From assembly GCA_945874735.1 (NCBI GenBank), contig CAMCHI010000005.1, positions 1 to 64,000 of the forward strand: a stretch of 64,000 nucleotides of DNA. Reading direction: 5' to 3'. Origin of the DNA: an uncultured Arcanobacterium sp. GTDB taxonomy: Bacteria > Actinomycetota > Actinomycetes > Actinomycetales > Actinomycetaceae. The notes below the pieces were generated by a model. That model was not told the origin of the DNA and did not search any database. It worked only from the letters and a program-made list of their open reading frames with translations. Below are positions 29,577 to 36,797 of the stretch, one piece after another (position 1 is the stretch's first letter; the number at the start of each line of letters is the position of its first letter). A program made the position numbers and the translations under genes.

Positions 29577-30498
29577 TACTTATTACCTCGTCGTTCTGCT
29601 CTTTTGTCTGTTTCATCTTTCGCCACATCGTTCTAATCCACCACGTCATGCCAAGTAATACCACTAAAACAAATACCGGAATTGCCCACATCCACCACGG
29701 AATTGGCATGTATGTTTCAGCTAAGACTTCTTTAACTTCTTTTTTATCTACTGGCACTCGTTGCGCTTGCACTAATAAACGGTGAGTATTCACCCCATAA
29801 GGAGTGCAAGTAATCAACGTAAGTAAGTCTTTATTTCCTACCGGCAGTAGTTCTTCAGTTTTTTCAGGAAGTACTACTTTAGTTTGGAATACTTCATATT
29901 TTAGATTTTTTCCTGCAGTCGAGATATAGATAGTATCTCCAACTTTTAAATCCGTAAGGTTATCAAATAAAGTAGCGTGCGTTAATCCGGTATGCCCAGT
30001 AACTACCGCGTGCGTGCCTACGCCTCCTACCGGAAGGTGAGTGCCAAATAAATGACCTACTCCGCGCGCCAGAGTTTCATCAGACGTGCCATGATATACC
30101 GGCAAATCCACTTTGATTTTAGGAATCACAATGCGAGCCATTGCAGAACCAAAATCTAGTACTTGTAAATACTCTTGGTATGCTACTTCATCTATATCAG
30201 TAGCGCCGTTTTTACTCCAAGGATCTGCAAATAATCCAGTACTGCTAGCTAATTTAGCGTTATACATCTTAGCTTTTTTGCGTACTTCTGCTAGCTGATC
30301 CACCGGCGTTACTTCTTGTTGTTGTGCAAAATAAGCTGCTGCTTGGCTCTGATTGTAATTGGTAAGATGCGTAGCCAGCACCGGATACATCATTACCGTT
30401 ATTCCAAACAACACCACTACCATTGGCATCAGCAGGGAAGCTAAACTTTTCGGTTTAGCTCCCTGCTTAGATACCTTATTTTTTTGCACGGTTTTCAT
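29569..30498 (-). CDS. Class C (pilus-specific) sortase
   Basis: A 309-residue membrane transpeptidase that polymerises pilins. Seen: N-terminal membrane helix (~20-43), the lid motif DPW at 92-94 that marks class C enzymes, catalytic H169 in VVTGHTGL, C231 in TLITCTPYG and R240 in THRLLV, and a second C-terminal membrane helix (~265-290). It lies between the shaft pilin and the small pilin genes in one direction, as in spa-type operons. It is the only sortase in the window, so housekeeping sortase must be elsewhere. Confidence 0.96.
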   Translation of the reverse strand: MKTVQKNKVSKQGAKPKSLASLLMPMVVVLFGITVMMYPVLATHLTNYNQSQAAAYFAQQQEVTPVDQLAEVRKKAKMYNAKLASSTGLFADPWSKNGATDIDEVAYQEYLQVLDFGSAMARIVIPKIKVDLPVYHGTSDETLARGVGHLFGTHLPVGGVGTHAVVTGHTGLTHATLFDNLTDLKVGDTIYISTAGKNLKYEVFQTKVVLPEKTEELLPVGNKDLLTLITCTPYGVNTHRLLVQAQRVPVDKKEVKEVLAETYMPIPWWMWAIPVFVLVVLLGMTWWIRTMWRKMKQTKEQNDEVISNE

Positions 30499-30524
30499 TT
30501 ACCTCATGTACGGATTTGTAAGGT

Positions 30525-32177
30525 TTAGGCTTCGCGCGAGTTGCGACGAGCCATTACTACACCACCAGCAACAATTGCGCCACCAATTACGATGATTAAC
30601 GCAATACCCATACCACCAGTTAGTGGAAGCTCTGGTACAGAGTTACGAGTATTGTTTACGGTAGCTGCAACTGCATAAGATGCATTCTGTGCAACATTTG
30701 CATCGTAATTTAGCGCGTCCTGCTTAGTAATGGTTACCGTGGTAACTGCATTCATACCGGTAGGCAGTACGTAACCAGCTGGAGCTACTGTTTCTTTAAA
30801 GCAGTACACATATGCATTATCTGCGTGTGCTACATTGTCGCTAAAGTCGCCAGCGTGTAGACCTTCAATAAAAATTTCACCTTTAGCATCGGTGGTGAAG
30901 GTGTTGGTAAGAGCACCAGTAGTGCTAGTTCCGTTATTAGAAAGCTGGTATGCAGTTACTTTGTTATCTTCTGTAAGATCGCCTAACTCACAAGTATTAT
31001 TGTCGCCCGAGTAGTAAACCTCAAACTGAGCGTCCTTTAGTACCTTCTCAGTGCCAGCTTCTTTCTTTACTAGCTTCACGTTAGCAAAGTAAGACTCTAC
31101 TTCATTAGTACGAAGCGGTGGTGGAGGTGGAGGAGTATTTTCACCCGTTGGGGTAGAGCTAGAAACCATATTTGGATTGTTGTAGAACAAGTCTGCTACG
31201 TTAGCTACCTTACCGGCCTTCTTTACCGTGGCTGGAATAGTGGTGATTACGCGAGCATTGGTATGTGCGCGCAATATCGTTAGACCTTGCTCAGTAAAAG
31301 TAACTGTAACTAATAAGTCATCGGTCTTGCTGCTTACATTGTAGTGCGTGCCCTTGGTAAGAGTTTCACTGTTGTCACTTAGACGTACTGCAATGTTGTT
31401 CCATTGTTGTTCGGTAAGTTCTAACTTATTTTGGTCTAAATCATCTCGCACAATGTAACTGCTGAGTGTGTTAGGAGCAGCAATGGTAGGAATATCAGTA
31501 GTTACCTGATAGGTGATTTCCTGTGCGCGATTCTTCTTAGCGTCTACAATGCTCTTTTGTACTTGTAGTTCGTTATTCTTTGGATAAACGTGTACCGTGT
31601 ACTGCCAAGTATTACGAGTATCTGGATCTGTAAATGGCACAAATACAATAAAATCGTTGTGAGCCACAACGATATTCTTTGGTTGTCCATTAACGGTTGC
31701 ACCGGCAGTACTGGTTTCCTTTACTAAGTACACACCTACTGCAAGGTTGCTAAAAGTAGCTTCACCCTGTGCATTGGTAGTTTGCGTGGTAGCAGAACCA
31801 GTTAATTTAGCGGTTACTCCAGCAGCAGTAGCGGACTGCGTTTTTAGAGCAGTAGCTTTAGCTAGTGCATCTTCCCAGTCGCTCTGTGAACGCAAGTCGT
31901 AATTTAGCTTTTGTACACTAAATTGTACATTTGCTACTGGATCGCCACCCGGGTTGGCATTTACTGCACCGTTAGCGGCAGTAGTACCAGCATTAGCGGT
32001 AAGGCGCTTATGTACAACGATGCTACCTTTGCGTTCAAAATCAATATTGTTAAGTTCTACAGTTTGGTTAGTGGTAGTTGCGGTTGCAGAATCCAAAGAT
32101 ACTATAGATGCACCTAAAGCTACTGCTGCAACAGCTAATGCCGAAGCTAGTTTCTTGGAAAAACTTGTAACAGCCAC
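30525..32177 (-). CDS. Major (shaft) pilin, SpaA type, LPLTG
   Basis: A 550-residue secreted pilin. Signal peptide to about residue 33; D1 isopeptide N-terminal domain; pilin motif YPKN at 198-201, K200 being the expected cross-linking lysine; middle isopeptide domain; C-terminal Cna-B-like domain with E-box YCFKETVAPAGY; sorting signal LPLTG (517-521) with hydrophobic helix and ARRNSREA tail. Two late cysteines (in NTCELG and YCFKET) could form a disulfide. The GTG start is supported by AAAGGTG 5 bases upstream. First gene of the operon. Confidence 0.96.
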   Translation of the reverse strand: MAVTSFSKKLASALAVAAVALGASIVSLDSATATTTNQTVELNNIDFERKGSIVVHKRLTANAGTTAANGAVNANPGGDPVANVQFSVQKLNYDLRSQSDWEDALAKATALKTQSATAAGVTAKLTGSATTQTTNAQGEATFSNLAVGVYLVKETSTAGATVNGQPKNIVVAHNDFIVFVPFTDPDTRNTWQYTVHVYPKNNELQVQKSIVDAKKNRAQEITYQVTTDIPTIAAPNTLSSYIVRDDLDQNKLELTEQQWNNIAVRLSDNSETLTKGTHYNVSSKTDDLLVTVTFTEQGLTILRAHTNARVITTIPATVKKAGKVANVADLFYNNPNMVSSSTPTGENTPPPPPPLRTNEVESYFANVKLVKKEAGTEKVLKDAQFEVYYSGDNNTCELGDLTEDNKVTAYQLSNNGTSTTGALTNTFTTDAKGEIFIEGLHAGDFSDNVAHADNAYVYCFKETVAPAGYVLPTGMNAVTTVTITKQDALNYDANVAQNASYAVAATVNNTRNSVPELPLTGGMGIALIIVIGGAIVAGGVVMARRNSREA

Positions 32178-32458
32178 CTGTTCACCTTTCTTAAATCAGA
32201 ACACCTACTGCTTATCAAGAAATCACAAAAAATTAACTGGTAGTTAAACCTGATGATTTACTTAATCGCGCAGATAAGTGAGGTAATTTCAACCGAGCAC
32301 ATTAAACTTTGCTCACAATACAGCGAAAACATGTTCACTAATTCGCCACCGGCGACCTATAAAACTCTTGTGAAAAAATACAAGAACAAATAAGTCGAAA
32401 ACGACTAAAATATCGATTGCTTCCAGTAAAACAAACCTTAATGTATGTGCCTATACTA

Positions 32459-32466
32459 CCCCCCCC
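32459..32466. repeat. C8 homopolymer tract upstream of pilin gene
   Basis: Eight consecutive C in otherwise A+T-rich sequence, about 282 bases upstream of the pilin GTG. Tracts of this kind can slip during replication; no second allele is visible here. Confidence 0.6.
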
Positions 32467-32649
32467 ATCGATTTTTGTACAGCATTTAGTTGTGTTTTAG
32501 CCGATAATGCAATATTTAATCACTCAAAATTACACATAATTTAACAAACTTGATTTTAAGTAATGTTATTTTTTTACTGGTTAAAGCATGGTGTATAAAA
32601 TTAGCTATTTTATTTTTTCATAGTGAAAAATTGTTAATAAATGCGCGGG

Positions 32650-32803
32650 TTGCAAAAAATTAGAAAAATTTTCAGTAAATTTGCAAAATTTTTCATAATA
32701 CTTGTAAAGTTACGACCTGCATATTTAGGACGTTAAACCCACTTTAACAACAAATAAACTCATCCTTGCGTCTTGTTCTTAACGAAAACTTGCAAAAAAA
32801 TTT
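32650..32803. repeat. Three TTGCAAAA-type words
   Basis: TTGCAAAAAATT (32650-32661), TTGCAAAATTTT (32681-32692) and TTGCAAAAAAATTT (32790-32803) share a common core. The first two start 31 bases apart, three helical turns. They might be regulator sites or simply composition. Confidence 0.35.
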
Positions 32804-32907
32804 CACAAACATCTTACTAAACTGCAAGTATAAAGATAAGAAAATAGGTAGCACCCACTCGTGTTTTCAATGATGAAGAAACCTTTCTCCCGTTCGGGTA
32901 ATAAAAA

Positions 32908-32932
32908 TCCCATCCCTGTAACAGGGATGGGA
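32908..32932 (-). terminator. Terminator of the YrhB/Imm35-like gene
   Basis: TCCCATCCCTG and CAGGGATGGGA form a perfect 11-bp stem with a 3-base loop. Minus-strand sequence after it begins TTTTTATTA, as expected of an intrinsic terminator. Confidence 0.85.
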
Positions 32933-32954
32933 AAATCAAAAAAATAAACTAAAA

Positions 32955-33257
32955 CTACTTTTTAATACTAGCTCTACTACCAGGCTTCCAACCCGTGTCA
33001 GTCATACGACTCAACCGGATTTGATCTTCAGTAGGTTCAAGTATAGAAATGTGTAATTGTATAACTTCACCGGTATGTTTATCTACTGCAAATTTTCTAC
33101 AGCCTTTAATAAAATTGGCAGGCCTAGGGAAAATCGGAAAATACCAGCCATCATCTTCCAGTACTTTATCGCAAGTTAAAGGTTTGTATGGAGGGTATCT
33201 CATAATGCTTTCATATGCTGCACGTACTAGATTTACTGCTTCATCAACTGAAATCAC
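32955..33257 (-). CDS. Hypothetical protein, YrhB/Imm35-like (possible immunity protein)
   Basis: A 100-residue soluble protein. A helix-forming N-terminus is followed by GWYFPIF, then FAVDKHTGEVIQL, an arrangement resembling the YrhB/Imm35 family, some of which are immunity proteins in polymorphic toxin loci. The match is from pattern only and no toxin partner is present. It overlaps the upstream truncated frame by 14 bases, and a strong terminator follows 22 bases after its stop. It belongs to the mobile-element remnant beside tRNA-Ser. Confidence 0.6.
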   Translation of the reverse strand: MISVDEAVNLVRAAYESIMRYPPYKPLTCDKVLEDDGWYFPIFPRPANFIKGCRKFAVDKHTGEVIQLHISILEPTEDQIRLSRMTDTGWKPGSRASIKK

Positions 33258-33516
33258 TCTTTTCTCCTTCCAAAATTAGCAACAATTGCCCTACTGGTTC
33301 AGCATAAGTCAATTCAAAAGCTCTCATAGATTCAATATCTATTGCTCCTTTTGCAAAGTATTCAGATATATCTACAATCCCTTTTTCTTGATTACCATAA
33401 TAGATAATTTGCTTATTTTGCACTATCCAAAACAATTCATGTCCTTGAAAACCAGCATTATGCGTAGCTGTTAAATAATCTTCTGCTTTCTTTAGCCTGT
33501 TAAAGTGCAGTGCCCT
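33244..33516 (-). pseudogene. Truncated gene of unknown family, 3' part
   Basis: An open frame of 90 residues follows a TGA at 33517-33519 and has no ATG; a TTG at 33435 is the first plausible start. The protein (containing FQGHELFWIVQNKQ, VDISEYF, LLLILEGEKS) is not recognised. It seems to be the tail of a longer gene joined to an integrase fragment by deletion. Its first half lies inside the 207-bp repeat, so a second, shorter copy exists at 34337-34475. The 3' end overlaps the YrhB-like gene, suggesting an old two-gene unit. Confidence 0.55.
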
Positions 33517-33584
33517 TCAGCTTTCCAAATACCGCGCAGTATATATGAATATATTTGAGTTAGAAGATTTTCGGCTTGTTTTTT
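33378..33584. repeat. 207-bp direct repeat, copy A
   Basis: Identical to 34337-34543 (offset 959) except T at 33426 versus C at 34385. It contains the end of the integrase stub frame and the start of the unknown truncated gene. The two copies bracket the toxin-antitoxin pair. Confidence 0.95.
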
Positions 33585-33638
33585 CAAGACGGTCGAAAAT
33601 CTCCACCAGCAAGTCCGCCCTTGATTACGTTCTCACTC

Positions 33639-33902
33639 TTAATAAATTCGATTTCTATGACCGACATCAATGAGTACTAAAACTAATTCATTATCTTGAA
33701 TTTCTGCTAAAATGCGATAACCTCCTACTCTGTATCTCCATTGTCCACTTCTATTAGCTGTAAGCCCTTTTCCGTGTAAGCGAGGATCTTCGCACTCCAT
33801 AAGATTTTTCTCAATCCAAGCCTTAATTATCTTTTGTGTTTGTTTATCCAGTTTCTTAAATGATTTATCAAACTTATCGGTCGTAACAATCTGATAAATC
33901 AT
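33639..33902 (-). CDS. RelE/ParE family toxin
   Basis: An 87-residue small basic protein of the RelE superfamily, whose members cleave mRNA on the ribosome or poison gyrase. Seen: IVTTDKFDKSFKKLDKQTQKII helix region, HGKGLTANRSGQWRYRVG and YRILAEI followed by VGHRNRIY, close to RelE/YafQ-like patterns. The start codon overlaps the antitoxin stop as ATGA, the normal coupling. It lies in the segment bracketed by the 207-bp repeats. Confidence 0.92.
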   Translation of the reverse strand: MIYQIVTTDKFDKSFKKLDKQTQKIIKAWIEKNLMECEDPRLHGKGLTANRSGQWRYRVGGYRILAEIQDNELVLVLIDVGHRNRIY

Positions 33903-34123
33903 AAGTCAAGCTCTTTCCAAAGCTCGCCAATTGGTCTTGTTTTTAATCTTCCCGCTTGCTTTTCTGCTTCATACTCTTCAAACACTTTCAAATCGTATTC
34001 GTCCTCAATTCTTTCAAGCATTGTAATTCTAATAATTTCGGACAAAGTACTATTGTTATGTTTCGCGTATGCTTTAAAAATATTTAGTTCTTCTTCTGGA
34101 ACTCTCAAACTGATTGTAGACAT
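33899..34123 (-). CDS. Ribbon-helix-helix antitoxin (RelB-like)
   Basis: A 74-residue antitoxin. The N-terminus MSTISLRVPEEELNIFKAY is a ribbon-helix-helix DNA-binding motif; the C-terminal acidic region with GELWKELDL would wrap the toxin. The ATG at 34123 is chosen because AGGGG lies 7 bases upstream; longer in-frame starts (34129, 34171) lie in or next to the operator. A perfect 24-bp palindrome overlaps its promoter, so autorepression is very likely. Confidence 0.9.
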   Translation of the reverse strand: MSTISLRVPEEELNIFKAYAKHNNSTLSEIIRITMLERIEDEYDLKVFEEYEAEKQAGRLKTRPIGELWKELDL

Positions 34124-34135
34124 ATTCATTCCCCT

Positions 34136-34164
34136 TTTATATTTGTAATACAATTGTATTACAA
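34136..34164 (-). promoter_or_regulatory. Toxin-antitoxin promoter
   Basis: On the minus strand TTGTAA (complement of 34159-34164) and TATAAA (complement of 34136-34141) are spaced by 17 bp. The spacer is filled by the operator palindrome. Confidence 0.7.
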
Positions 34165-34165
34165 A
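34142..34165. promoter_or_regulatory. Perfect 24-bp palindromic operator of toxin-antitoxin pair
   Basis: TTTGTAATACAA and TTGTATTACAAA are exact reverse complements with no spacer. The site spans the -35 and the spacer of the antitoxin promoter, the position expected for binding of the antitoxin RHH domain. Confidence 0.85.
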
Positions 34166-34216
34166 CGCCATAAAAAGTCAGTCCTGAAATGACGAAGCCG
34201 ATGTACTTTAAAAATA

Positions 34217-34295
34217 TTGACAGTCAAGGGAGAAAAGCGGTAAGCGGACTGAGCGAAGCGAGGGAACATTAAGGATGCGTACCCTTGACAGTCAA
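34217..34295. repeat. 79-bp element with 14-base inverted ends
   Basis: TTGACAGTCAAGGG (34217-34230) and CCCTTGACAGTCAA (34282-34295) form inverted ends that mismatch only at the central A of the internal TTGAC-A-GTCAA palindrome. The enclosed sequence is richer in G and C than its surroundings. No target-site duplication is seen. It may be a MITE-like remnant or recombination site. Confidence 0.5.
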
Positions 34296-34336
34296 TCAGA
34301 CGAAACGGAACTCCTGCCCTTAATATTACCCAAAAG

Positions 34337-34543
34337 TCCCTTTTTCTTGATTACCATAATAGATAATTTGCTTATTTTGCACTACCCAAAACAATTCATG
34401 TCCTTGAAAACCAGCATTATGCGTAGCTGTTAAATAATCTTCTGCTTTCTTTAGCCTGTTAAAGTGCAGTGCCCTTCAGCTTTCCAAATACCGCGCAGTA
34501 TATATGAATATATTTGAGTTAGAAGATTTTCGGCTTGTTTTTT
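34337..34543. repeat. 207-bp direct repeat, copy B
   Basis: Second copy of the repeat at 33378-33584, one mismatch in 207 bases. It ends inside the integrase stub, which continues beyond the repeat toward tRNA-Ser, so this copy is the one attached to the original left end of the element. Confidence 0.95.
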
Positions 34544-34690
34544 GGTGGTTACGGTAGCGATGTAGTATGTTTTGCCGTCTTTGCGGTATCTGCCGCGATA
34601 TTTGCCGGTTCTTGTTTTGTTAATACTGCCGAATAGTCGCTTGTTTATTTGTGGTTCCTGTTCTAAAAAGCAGTCCTTAAAGTAATACAT
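34451..34690 (-). pseudogene. Tyrosine integrase N-terminal stub (arm-binding domain)
   Basis: A 79-residue frame with FGSINKTRTGKYRGRYRKDG, TYYIATVTTKKQAENLL and ILRGIWK, which is the N-terminal arm-type DNA-binding segment of phage/ICE tyrosine integrases (normally ~350-400 residues). After RGIWK the sequence departs (AEGHCTLTG then stop), and the core-binding and catalytic domains with the R-H-R-Y residues are absent. It lies next to tRNA-Ser and points away from it, the usual position of an integrase at its attachment site. It cannot be an active recombinase. Confidence 0.8.
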
Positions 34691-34722
34691 TGCGGGACGT
34701 TTTAAGAAAAATAAAAATAATA

Positions 34723-34768
34723 AAACCCCTGGTAATCAAGCAGTTTTTACTGATTTACCAAGGGGTTT
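34723..34768 (-). terminator. Terminator after tRNA-Ser
   Basis: AAACCCCT-GGTAATCA and TGATTTACC-AGGGGTTT form a long imperfect stem around a T-rich loop. On the minus strand it is followed by TATTATTTTTATTTTT. Confidence 0.75.
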
Positions 34769-34775
34769 ATTTTAG

Positions 34776-34867
34776 TGGCGGAGACAGAGGGATTTGAACC
34801 CTCGAGCCAGCTTTCACCGACTACTCCCTTAGCAGGGGAGCGCTTTCGACCACTCAGCCATATCTCC
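34776..34867 (-). tRNA. tRNA-Ser (GCT), CCA encoded
   Basis: A 92-base class II tRNA with acceptor GGAGATA paired with TGTCTCC, discriminator G and encoded CCA, a long variable arm, and anticodon arm CTCCC-CTGCTAA-GGGAG giving anticodon GCT. The integrase stub and toxin-antitoxin segment follow its 3' end, making it the probable attachment site of a lost element. Confidence 0.95.
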
Positions 34868-35002
34868 ATGTTGCAAAATAAATATTTCCACAACAGACTA
34901 AAGTTTAACACTTAGTAAGAAACTCGCAAAGTCACCAGCACATATCGTAATAAATTACATTAAAATAGCCAGCACTCCTACGCCTAAGTATTTTACCCGT
35001 AA

Positions 35003-36139
35003 TTAATCTTCAGATTTTTTCTGCAACAAACAAATAATCTCCATATGTTTGGTATGTGCAAACATATCCACCACTTGTGCTTGCTCTACTTGAAAGTTGT
35101 TCATTATCGCTAAATCTTTAGCTAAACTTTGCGCATTACAAGACGAATACACTACTTTTTGCACTTGTGAGTTATTCACCCACTGCGCTAACTCTGCCCC
35201 AATTCCACGACGAGGCGGATTTAGCACTAGCGCCTCTGGTTGAACTTTCTGCTCCAATATCCATTTAGTAGCATCAGCAGCCACAAATTCTAAACGCTGT
35301 GCTAACTCTAATTGTACAGCCGTATCATTAGCGGCTTTCACCGCTTCCGGCATAGCTTCCACGCCTTGTACTTTTTCCACTCCAGCTTCGGCTAAAGCAA
35401 AAGCAAACCCTCCGATACCGCAATATAAGTCCCAAGCTGAGCTTGCCCCTGCTAACCAGCTAGCCGCTTGCTGGTAAAGCACTTCTGCTTGAGCAGTATT
35501 GGTTTGGAAAAAAGATTGCGGACGTAACTCTAAATAAATACCTGTATTAGGCAGTAAAAACGGTAAAACTGTTTGAGAGGTTAAAATGATTTCTTCCTCT
35601 CCTTCTAAAATTGCTTTATGTTCTGGTTGTATATTTAACGAAACCACTTTTATTTGCGGTAGTTTTTCCAGTAAATGCGGTAAATTTTTCCGAATAATTC
35701 CTTGTACACCAGCTCTACGCACCACAAATCGCACCATTAATTCTTGACTAGGCGAAGCCGTGATAAGCAAATACTTTAAATCTCCACTAGCGCTATTTAC
35801 TCGGTAGGGACGCAATTTGCACTGCTTAATAAATTCTGCCAATCGTGGTATTACTGCCTTAATTTCAGGAAGTGGCAGTGGGCAGTTACGTAAATCTTGG
35901 TCGGATATACCTAGTTGTACATTTTCATAACTGCCACTCACTACCAGCTTTACTTTATTACGAAAATTTTCTTTCCTAGATACGGCTATTGGTAACCAAG
36001 TTTTTGCCGGAATTAACTGCTCTGCATATTTTTGTTTCGCCGCTATTTGTTCTTCCCAAGGGAGAGCTAACTCTGTGCAAGAACCACAAACTCCCGCTCG
36101 ATAATATCTACACTCTACCGCCAAAGATAAGCTAGCCAT
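35003..36139 (-). CDS. rlmC: 23S rRNA (uracil-C5)-methyltransferase, RlmC type
   Basis: A 378-residue SAM-dependent RNA methyltransferase of the RlmC/RlmD/TrmA family; the short N-terminus lacking a TRAM domain fits RlmC, which methylates U747. Iron-sulfur cysteines are seen as CRYYRAGVCGSC near the start plus a further Cys in RNCPLP. SAM binding is DLYCGIGGFA, the catalytic region LVLNPPRRGIG, and nucleophile Cys in VYSSCNAQSL. The ATG at 36139 has AAGGAAA 7-8 bases upstream and is preferred over the ATG at 36160. It overlaps the HAD gene by 8 bases. Confidence 0.9.
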   Translation of the reverse strand: MASLSLAVECRYYRAGVCGSCTELALPWEEQIAAKQKYAEQLIPAKTWLPIAVSRKENFRNKVKLVVSGSYENVQLGISDQDLRNCPLPLPEIKAVIPRLAEFIKQCKLRPYRVNSASGDLKYLLITASPSQELMVRFVVRRAGVQGIIRKNLPHLLEKLPQIKVVSLNIQPEHKAILEGEEEIILTSQTVLPFLLPNTGIYLELRPQSFFQTNTAQAEVLYQQAASWLAGASSAWDLYCGIGGFAFALAEAGVEKVQGVEAMPEAVKAANDTAVQLELAQRLEFVAADATKWILEQKVQPEALVLNPPRRGIGAELAQWVNNSQVQKVVYSSCNAQSLAKDLAIMNNFQVEQAQVVDMFAHTKHMEIICLLQKKSED

Positions 36140-36788
36140 GTATTTTGTTTCCTTGGTCATCAGCGTCTATCTCACTAGCTAAAAATGCTGTCACTGTCTT
36201 TTTAGCACGGGAAATATCGGTAAAGTGGTGTACCTGCCAGCCGTATTCTTTCGCAGAAAGCGTGTTTTCTAAAGTGTCATCGAAAAATAAAATTTCTGAT
36301 TTATTCACAGCTAATTTTTTCGTAACATACTCATAGATAGCTGGGTCTGGTTTAGCTAATCCTATCTCGCAAGAGAAAAAAGACGGAGTAAATTGAGCAA
36401 GCCAAGGCTGACTTTGCTTGATTAAAGCTAATAGTTGGGTAGGAATATTGGAAAGTAGTGCTACTTTAGTACCTGCAGTAGTGAGTTCATTTAACCATTG
36501 CACCATTTCCGGCACATTTTGACTACAAGAAAAAGCATCTGCTTGCAGAAAATCAGTAACAGATACCGGCGCATGTGCCCCTAATTCTTGCTGTAATACT
36601 TGCAAATAATGCGCATAGTCCCAAATTCCGGCATCTAGATTGTGTCGTAAAGCGCGATAGGAATGCCAGAATTCTGCTGTGCTCACATTTTGGGCATTTA
36701 AGTTGAAAGCCTGCTCCACTTTTTGCCGTCCTTGCGGAGTTTGGAGCTGCATAAATAACCCATATAAATCAAAAAGGAGCACACCCAT
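36132..36788 (-). CDS. HAD-superfamily hydrolase-like protein
   Basis: A 218-residue HAD subfamily IA protein with helical cap. Motif I is LLFDLYGLF: the nucleophile Asp is present but the usual second Asp (DxD) is Tyr. Motif II is VALLSNIP, motif III K in GLAKPDP, motif IV ILFFDDT. Relatives with DLxG motifs (YihX-like) include sugar-phosphate phosphatases, so activity may be altered rather than lost. It is the middle gene of a tetR - HAD - rlmC run; AAGGAT precedes the ATG. Confidence 0.82.
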   Translation of the reverse strand: MGVLLFDLYGLFMQLQTPQGRQKVEQAFNLNAQNVSTAEFWHSYRALRHNLDAGIWDYAHYLQVLQQELGAHAPVSVTDFLQADAFSCSQNVPEMVQWLNELTTAGTKVALLSNIPTQLLALIKQSQPWLAQFTPSFFSCEIGLAKPDPAIYEYVTKKLAVNKSEILFFDDTLENTLSAKEYGWQVHHFTDISRAKKTVTAFLASEIDADDQGNKIHG

Positions 36789-36797
36789 TTTGTATCC

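Larger units (their letters stand above)
32178..32954. other. Long A+T-rich region upstream of pilus operon
   Basis: This 777-base non-coding stretch separates the pilin start from the terminator of the next minus-strand gene. It holds a C8 tract (32459-32466), three copies of a TTGCAAAA-type word (32650, 32681, 32790) and runs of A and T. No open frame with protein character was found. The pilus promoter must lie in its left part, but no hexamers stood out enough to call. Confidence 0.6.

Noticed and set aside
32459..32466. C8 tract as an in-frame slippage switch
   Set aside because: It lies in non-coding sequence, so it cannot shift a reading frame; only a promoter-spacing effect is considered.
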